64,000 nucleotides of DNA from Diphasiastrum complanatum. Taxonomy: Eukaryota > Streptophyta > Lycopodiopsida > Lycopodiales > Lycopodiaceae. The notes below the pieces were generated by a model. That model was given only the letters and a program-made list of their open reading frames with translations. It searched no databases and had not been told where the DNA came from. A program made the translations under genes and the position numbers. This document shows positions 62,001-64,000 of the stretch, one piece after another. Location: NCBI GenBank assembly GCA_029204225.1, contig CM055095.1, forward strand, positions 67,820,319 to 67,884,318, in the 5' to 3' direction. Positions within the stretch are counted from its first letter, which is position 1; every line of letters starts with the position of its first letter.

Positions 62001-62483
62001 GTCTCCAACTATCTAGTAGGAGATAACTGAATTTGATTTTGCTCTTGATAAGTGCTATTCATGCTGATTTTAATGGATGTGCATGCTGATAGATCCTTGA
62101 TACTAGATTGTTTTGCTTAGGGGATCACTCATTTGAGGAAACTGTCTGCAGGCTCTTAAACAACCAGGAAGTGACTTACGTACCAAGGTAATCATTTTGA
62201 CACCTTTGTATGTTCTTCTATTATGTGCACTTTTTTGAATTCTTCTCTATTAACTTTTTGAATTTGGTACACATTTGCAGTTTCTTTTGTAGGTTAAGGT
62301 CCTTAAGGACTTTAATAAACCTGTTCATTTTAGGTACGGAAACAGTCAGCCGCTGAATTGCGTGCATTTACTCGACGCTGGAGGTATGCAGTTCAGCATG
62401 ACAAATGCTGGGTTGATCCTTACAGAGTGAATAACAATGAATCTGCTCATCATAGTACCCTGCAGGTACAGAGCTCAGAATAG
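32083..62483 (+). CDS. DUF707 (PF05212) family protein, gene spanning about 29-30 kb
   Basis: Thirteen coding exons join in phase: 33585-33757, 33958-34020, 34108-34248, 39051-39134, 39270-39388, 39767-39868, 40272-40388, 40526-40591, 48507-48573, 51937-51990, 52452-52541, 62152-62187 and 62334-62465. Read-through would end at TAG 62481-62483. They give about 415 residues without a stop. The first exon has a single membrane anchor ([20 protein letters not shown]), consistent with a type II membrane protein. Family blocks follow: [90 protein letters not shown] and a C-terminal [11 protein letters not shown] segment. WDEDLG resembles a glycosyltransferase DxD, but the family's biochemical role is not established. 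A possible start exon is ATG 32083 to 32104 (AAAG|GTAAGA), whose phase fits; this start is inferred. All acceptors are AG. All donors are GT except 40389 (GC). Confidence 0.88.
33345..33418 (+). repeat. Two-copy tandem repeat, about 39-bp period
   Basis: TCCAGTCACGTTA..CTCTATACAT.TAGTTA occurs at 33347 and again at 33386, upstream of the first supported DUF707 exon. Confidence 0.75.
35255..35341 (+). repeat. Three tandem copies of a 29-bp unit
   Basis: GGTATGCTTAGATTGCTACT starts the unit at 35255, 35284 and 35313. The first two are identical in what I read; the third diverges after TACTTC. Confidence 0.95.
38378..38499 (-). mobile_element. tRNA-derived retro-insertion (minimal SINE or tRNA retropseudogene)
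   Basis: An 88-bp core (38395-38482) on the minus strand has a tRNA-like A box (TGGCTCAGTTGG) and B box (AGTTCGAGCC) in the right order and spacing, so it derives from a tRNA. It is flanked by direct repeats of 17 bp, TATGAAACACTAGAATG (38378-38394) and TATGAAACATTAGAATG (38483-38499). They differ at one base, as expected for LINE-mediated insertion. There is no poly-A tail of note; the 3' end is AACCAAGAAG. It lies in antisense orientation in a DUF707 intron. Confidence 0.75.
41620..41952 (+). pseudogene. Ser/Thr/Pro-rich ORF, left part, split by a Copia insertion (right part 47075-47374)
   Basis: Open for 111 codons up to the insertion point ([19 protein letters not shown]-like low complexity, richer in GC than its surroundings). 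Skipping the element and one copy of the CTATC duplication, the frame continues open at 47075-47374 for 100 codons, with a [12 protein letters not shown] segment. Its function is unknown. Its codon-like composition suggests it was a coding part of an older transposon in this intron. Confidence 0.4.
41953..43102 (-). repeat. 3' LTR of the PBS-repeat Copia
   Basis: 1150 bp. The LTR-end units start at 41953, 42025 and 42095 (periods 72 and 70). A private array of GGCGAAGGTGCC words covers about 42570-42985. It is longer than the 5' LTR by 41 bp, mostly through array-length differences. Confidence 0.9.
42570..42985 (+). repeat. Private degenerate array of GCGAAGAAGGCGAAGGTGCCTTAG words
   Basis: At least eight imperfect copies of a unit of about 25-35 bp built on GGCGAAGGTGCC, alternating with TTAGA.T.AAGGCAGCGAAG, plus a duplicated CATTCTGGCCA...GTCGCATTTTTCG block. 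It lies inside the LTR U3 region. The sister LTR has the same array with different copy number. Confidence 0.85.
43103..45817 (-). pseudogene. Copia gag-protease-integrase with deleted RT
   Basis: A start codon at 45817 (minus strand) opens a gag (MDPSSSSS, then [13 protein letters not shown]). The frame shifts near 45560 and continues to a zinc-knuckle-like [14 protein letters not shown] in which the second Cys is Tyr. Protease-region [17 protein letters not shown], pre-integrase [13 protein letters not shown] and integrase blocks ([22 protein letters not shown]) follow. Then the RT is nearly all absent: only [13 protein letters not shown] and [19 protein letters not shown] remain (43410-43200) before the polypurine tract. 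RNase H is absent. Coding ability is lost. Confidence 0.88.
45961..47069 (-). repeat. 5' LTR of the PBS-repeat Copia
   Basis: 1109 bp. The LTR-end units start at 45961, 46033 and 46105 (period 72 each). Array of GGCGAAGGTGCC words at about 46570-46950. Confidence 0.9.
47333..47481 (+). repeat. Two-copy tandem repeat, 74-bp period
   Basis: GTCACTCATTCACTGGACCA occurs at 47342 and 47416. Each copy ends with a GTCAACCC word, and the copies differ at several bases. Confidence 0.9.
47604..47672 (+). repeat. Two-copy tandem repeat, 35-bp period
   Basis: TTTACAAGTGTCACCACAAG and TTTACAAATGTCACCACAGG, each followed by CCGGTGAC. Confidence 0.85.
49283..49350 (+). mobile_element. Element end 'C' (CATAGTTGCCC plus CCGGAACG)
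   Basis: CATAGTTGCCCATTCCGGAACG resembles the left end of element A (CTTAGTTGCCCGTTCCGGAACG). An A-rich tract like that in element B follows. The right end was not found, so it is a fragment or an unrecognised pair. Confidence 0.4.
49915..50139. mobile_element. Miniature hAT-like element 'G', 225 bp
   Basis: Exact 8-bp target duplication GCTGATGT (49907-49914 and 50140-50147), the size made by hAT transposases. The ends are imperfect inverted repeats: CATAGTACCCACGGTTC and, reverse-complemented, CAAAGAATTACGGTTC. The 17-nt perfect palindrome ACGGTTCTCAGAACCGT lies near both ends (49926 and 50103), with extra GGTGAACC / GGTTCACC words between. The centre is AT-rich with TTAATTAATTAATTAAT. It has no coding capacity, so it would be moved in trans. 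Confidence 0.85.
50403..51073. mobile_element. Diverged relative 'B' of element A
   Basis: 50920-51073 aligns with the right two thirds of element A: TCTAGCAACCCGCAATG / TGTAGCGTCCCTCAATG, CCAGCAGGTGGC, a poly-T tract, TTCCGACCCA, and the end GGGTTTCTAAG / GGGCTTCTAAG. A left part near 50403-50440 has CCGGAACTT and GCATTCC words. The left end and target duplication are unclear; it may be two neighbouring remnants. Confidence 0.5.
54201..54473. mobile_element. Miniature hAT-like element 'A', 273 bp, CGTTCCGGAACG type
   Basis: Inverted ends CTTAGTTGCCCGTTCCG and CTTAGAAGCCCGTTCCG (15 of 17 match). The 8-bp flanks GTGCTAAA (54193-54200) and GTGCTATA (54474-54481) differ at one base, consistent with a hAT target duplication. 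Both ends are dense in CGTTCCGGAACG words (54210-54262; 54413-54465). The centre has CTCAATGCATTATAAAGCAT and a poly-T tract. Non-coding. Confidence 0.78.
54842..54957 (+). repeat. Truncated 5' LTR of the Gypsy element
   Basis: 116 bp matching the start of the 3' LTR (from 58502), then sequence diverges abruptly at GTGTG|AG. The remaining LTR, primer-binding site and Gypsy gag are absent. Confidence 0.75.
55018..55128 (+). pseudogene. Copia-type gag start fused to the Gypsy element
   Basis: ATG at 55018 opens [20 protein letters not shown] followed by [16 protein letters not shown], the N-terminal signature of Copia gag (compare NYSIWKVRMESI in the 23.5-kb element). About 37 codons later it meets Gypsy protease sequence. 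This order is not native to either superfamily. Confidence 0.65.
55134..58490 (+). pseudogene. Gypsy pol: protease, RT, RNase H, integrase, chromodomain (degenerate)
   Basis: Frames in order are: protease [12 protein letters not shown] with the active-site Ser replaced by Asp (55134-55640); RT with [26 protein letters not shown] and [10 protein letters not shown] (55741-56641); RNase [15 protein letters not shown] and TDHESLRYL (56720-56980); the [11 protein letters not shown] linker; integrase HHCC with one His replaced ([11 protein letters not shown]), then [17 protein letters not shown] and QTERVNQ (57378-58050). A deletion follows SYN at about 58030. The tail has [10 protein letters not shown] and [17 protein letters not shown], a chromodomain. 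Several stops and frameshifts disable it. Confidence 0.9.
58837..59205 (-). other. Unrecognised open frame, 122 codons
   Basis: It translates to a charged, Cys/His-containing protein ([33 protein letters not shown]). No family was recognised, and it partly overlaps the presumed 3' LTR region. It could be a transposase fragment or chance. Confidence 0.2.
59206..60881. other. No gene recognised
   Basis: AT-rich intron DNA. The 141-codon minus-strand frame at 59650-60075 is Phe/Cys/Leu-rich low complexity and is not supported. Confidence 0.4.
60882..61613. mobile_element. Non-coding element 'D', GGATCGCGATCC / CGTTCCGGAACG type
   Basis: Short inverted ends TTGCAGCGGATCG (60882) and TTGCAGTCCGCG (reverse complement of the right end). 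The left end is a 26-bp perfect palindrome (60882-60907) followed by GGATCG / CGTTCCGG words. The right end (61559-61612) has CGTTCCGGGAA, CCCGGATCGCG and CGTTCCGGAACGCGG. Two poly-T tracts and a G-rich block (61178-61285) lie between. No target duplication was identified, so the ends are provisional. Confidence 0.5.
61178..61285 (+). repeat. G-rich minisatellite-like block (GGGGTCCGGGGG / GCCCCCC)
   Basis: Repeated GGGGTCCGGGGG, GGGGGG..GCCCCCC and ACGCCCCCCAACGG words in an otherwise AT-rich intron. Many G-runs of four or more make G-quadruplex formation plausible. Confidence 0.75.
61614..62151 (+). other. No gene recognised (intron end)
   Basis: AT-rich DNA before the DUF707 exon at 62152. 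Confidence 0.4.
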
Positions 62484-62975
62484 CTAACAAATAGCCTGCA
62501 CCCTCACTTTTCATATTCTATGCACCACAGCCATTCAGCCCCGATGTGTTCGAAAAGAACTTTGTGGTCCTATTGGAGGAAAAATATCGTATTAGCCTGC
62601 AATTCGGGTTGCTGAGCATGGTTGCTTGGTAGCTTCAGAGCCTACAAAAGAAGCTGGTATGGCTAGTCAATTTTATAATTCTACATAGATTTGTTCACGT
62701 TATTGTTCAATATTATTTTAGATTTAATCATTCACTATCCAGGAAAGTAATTAAGAAGTGACTCACTGAAACAGAACAATGGGTATACATCTTGCAATCA
62801 GCTTGATGATTGATCAGTTTGCGTATCAGTTGTAGCAAACCCTTGCAGAGATTATTCTACAACATTGAAAAGGCTAAGTCGAAAGCATTATATAAAAAAT
62901 AACTGTATTAGACTCGCACATTCAATCAATCTTTTTATGACCCAGCGATGTAAACCTTCTCATATTTCAGGACTC
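62484..62975 (+). other. DUF707 3' flank; no gene recognised
   Basis: May include 3' UTR. A CACAG acceptor at about 62531 opens a short frame, PFSPDVFEK, ending in TAG, that could be an alternative last exon. No clear polyadenylation signal seen. Confidence 0.3.
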
Positions 62976-63355
62976 TATTGCATAGTGACGTGGGGACATG
63001 GCTTTTTAGATATGCCACACATTGCCAGACCACCTCTGGTTGGGAACATGGTTGGGAACGTGACATGGCAACGCATTGCCATTGGATGGGAACATATTGG
63101 GAATGCGTTCCCTGTTCACAGTTTCTGCAAAGACGTAAAAACAAGATATATGGACGAAGCCTTGGGAACGTGTTCCCTTGTGACAATTTCTGCACAGACC
63201 TAAAACAAGATAAATGAACTTCGAAGGAGGAATTCCCTTAAAAGTCGAGAGTAGATTTCGATTTTTGATGTGTATATATATGTTTTTATTATATGTTACA
63301 TAGTTCGCCTTTCTGGGCAAAAACGTTTCCAAAAACACGTTTCTGGATCCCAACA
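62976..63355. mobile_element. Short hAT-like element 'F', inverted relative of element E
   Basis: The left end CATAGTGACGTGGGGAC (62981) resembles the inner end of E (CATAGTTGCCAGGGAAC). Reverse-complemented, the right end reads TTGGGATCCAGAAACGTG, like the left flank of E (TTGGGATCCCC...AGGAAACGCG). It contains GGGAACGTGTTCCC, GGGAATGCGTTCCC and GGGAACATGG words at 63050-63180. No clean target duplication was found. Confidence 0.5.
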
Positions 63356-63610
63356 CTTACTACACATAGAGGATGTAAACTCAATAAGATCTTGATTAAA
63401 CATCAAATATATGATAAAATGAAGTTCCTGTCCGTACAATAACAATAAGGTACTATTTTACATCCAATAATCAGCATACAATTGCATTCTACACATGAAA
63501 CTGCAAGATATCAACACTATAATGCACCAATGGATATATGAACCAAAAGTAAACTCATGTATAAGCATGAATGAGATGAGAGAGAGACAATGTATCTCTC
63601 CCAAATCTCA

Positions 63611-63928
63611 TCAATGCTTTGATCTTGACCTTCCATAAAGGTTAGTGAAAACAATGCCACCATCATAAAGCAAAAGATAGATTCCAAACTTTCCATCCAA
63701 CATGAAGTAGAGTAGGTGAAGATGAGTATCAAACCTAATAAATCCAGCCCTCTTGAGTTCATAACAAACCTCAATAAGTTCACCAATAAGATTTGCCTTG
63801 CCTTGAAGAGATTGCCTCTCGATTTGTTCCATGTAGTCTTCTCCAAACTTTTTGCCATCTCGACCATGAGTGAACAATTCACCATAATCATAGAATCCTT
63901 TGAGTTGATGAAGAGATGTGAGATCCAT
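63611..63928 (-). CDS. Unrecognised protein, 105 codons, possibly part of a larger gene or element
   Basis: An open frame with balanced amino-acid composition: MDLTSLHQLKGFYDYGELFT, a DYMEQIERQSLQGKANLIGE segment, LLYFMLDGKFGIYLLLYDGG and a basic end GRSRSKH. An alternative frame at 63517-63891 overlaps it. The upstream minus-strand sequence (63929-64000) also lacks a clear exon. No family was recognised. The composition looks more protein-like than the surrounding frames, but a transposon origin is likely in this context. Confidence 0.3.
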   Translation of the reverse strand: MDLTSLHQLKGFYDYGELFTHGRDGKKFGEDYMEQIERQSLQGKANLIGELIEVCYELKRAGFIRFDTHLHLLYFMLDGKFGIYLLLYDGGIVFTNLYGRSRSKH

Positions 63929-64000
63929 GCCTTGGATCTTCCATTGCCCTTTTCTTCACAAGATTCTCTCTTAGTGATTGCATCATAAGAAGTAGAAACC

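Larger units (their letters stand above)
52542..62151 (+). other. DUF707 intron, 9.6 kb, with a Gypsy/Copia chimera
   Basis: Bounded by GAG|GTAAGA and CTGCAG|. It contains element A (54201-54473), the Gypsy element from 54842, an unknown ORF (58837-59205) and element D (60882-61613). The stretches 52542-54200 and 59206-60881 hold nothing firm. Confidence 0.75.

Overview
The window reads as nuclear DNA of a land plant. The evidence is two intron-rich plant-type genes on the + strand, Ty1/Copia elements primed by initiator-Met tRNA, a chromodomain-type Ty3/Gypsy element, a LINE remnant, long dinucleotide microsatellites and many short non-coding insertions. Introns of 5 to 10 kb filled with transposons suggest a large, repeat-rich genome (gymnosperm, fern or lycophyte would fit), but the clade cannot be fixed from sequence alone.

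Layout. 1-1.4 kb: LINE reverse-transcriptase remnant and a short palindrome-rich element. 2.3-5.7 kb: the last five exons of an NADH-cytochrome b5 reductase (CBR1-type) gene; its 5' exons are not visible. 7-29.7 kb: a transposon graveyard with a decayed Copia 3' end plus LTR, two further Copia fragments, a Gypsy integrase, three copies of an unrecognised protein family, microsatellites, and one young, complete Copia element (23530-29677, minus strand) with 682-bp LTRs that differ at one base and a TGCCC target duplication. 30.2-33.5 kb: no firm gene, probably upstream sequence of the next gene. 32.1/33.6-62.5 kb: a single DUF707 (PF05212) gene of 13 supported exons spread over about 29 kb. Its introns carry a tRNA-derived insert (38.4 kb), a second full-length Copia (41953-47069), several hAT-like miniature elements and a Gypsy/Copia chimera (54.8-58.9 kb). 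63.5-64 kb: an unrecognised minus-strand ORF.

The most unusual structure falls into two groups. (1) A set of short, non-coding, hAT-like elements (two with matching 8-bp target duplications) share a (C)ATAGTTGCC-like end, but each is packed with its own private palindromic word, for example GGGAACGCGTTCCC, ACGGTTCTCAGAACCGT or CGTTCCGGAACG. (2) A Copia family whose LTRs end in extra units of about 70-83 bp, each carrying a copy of the primer-binding site. Its U3 holds a private, copy-specific array of short repeats, and both copies seen here have lost most of the reverse transcriptase, which suggests a non-autonomous lineage moved in trans.
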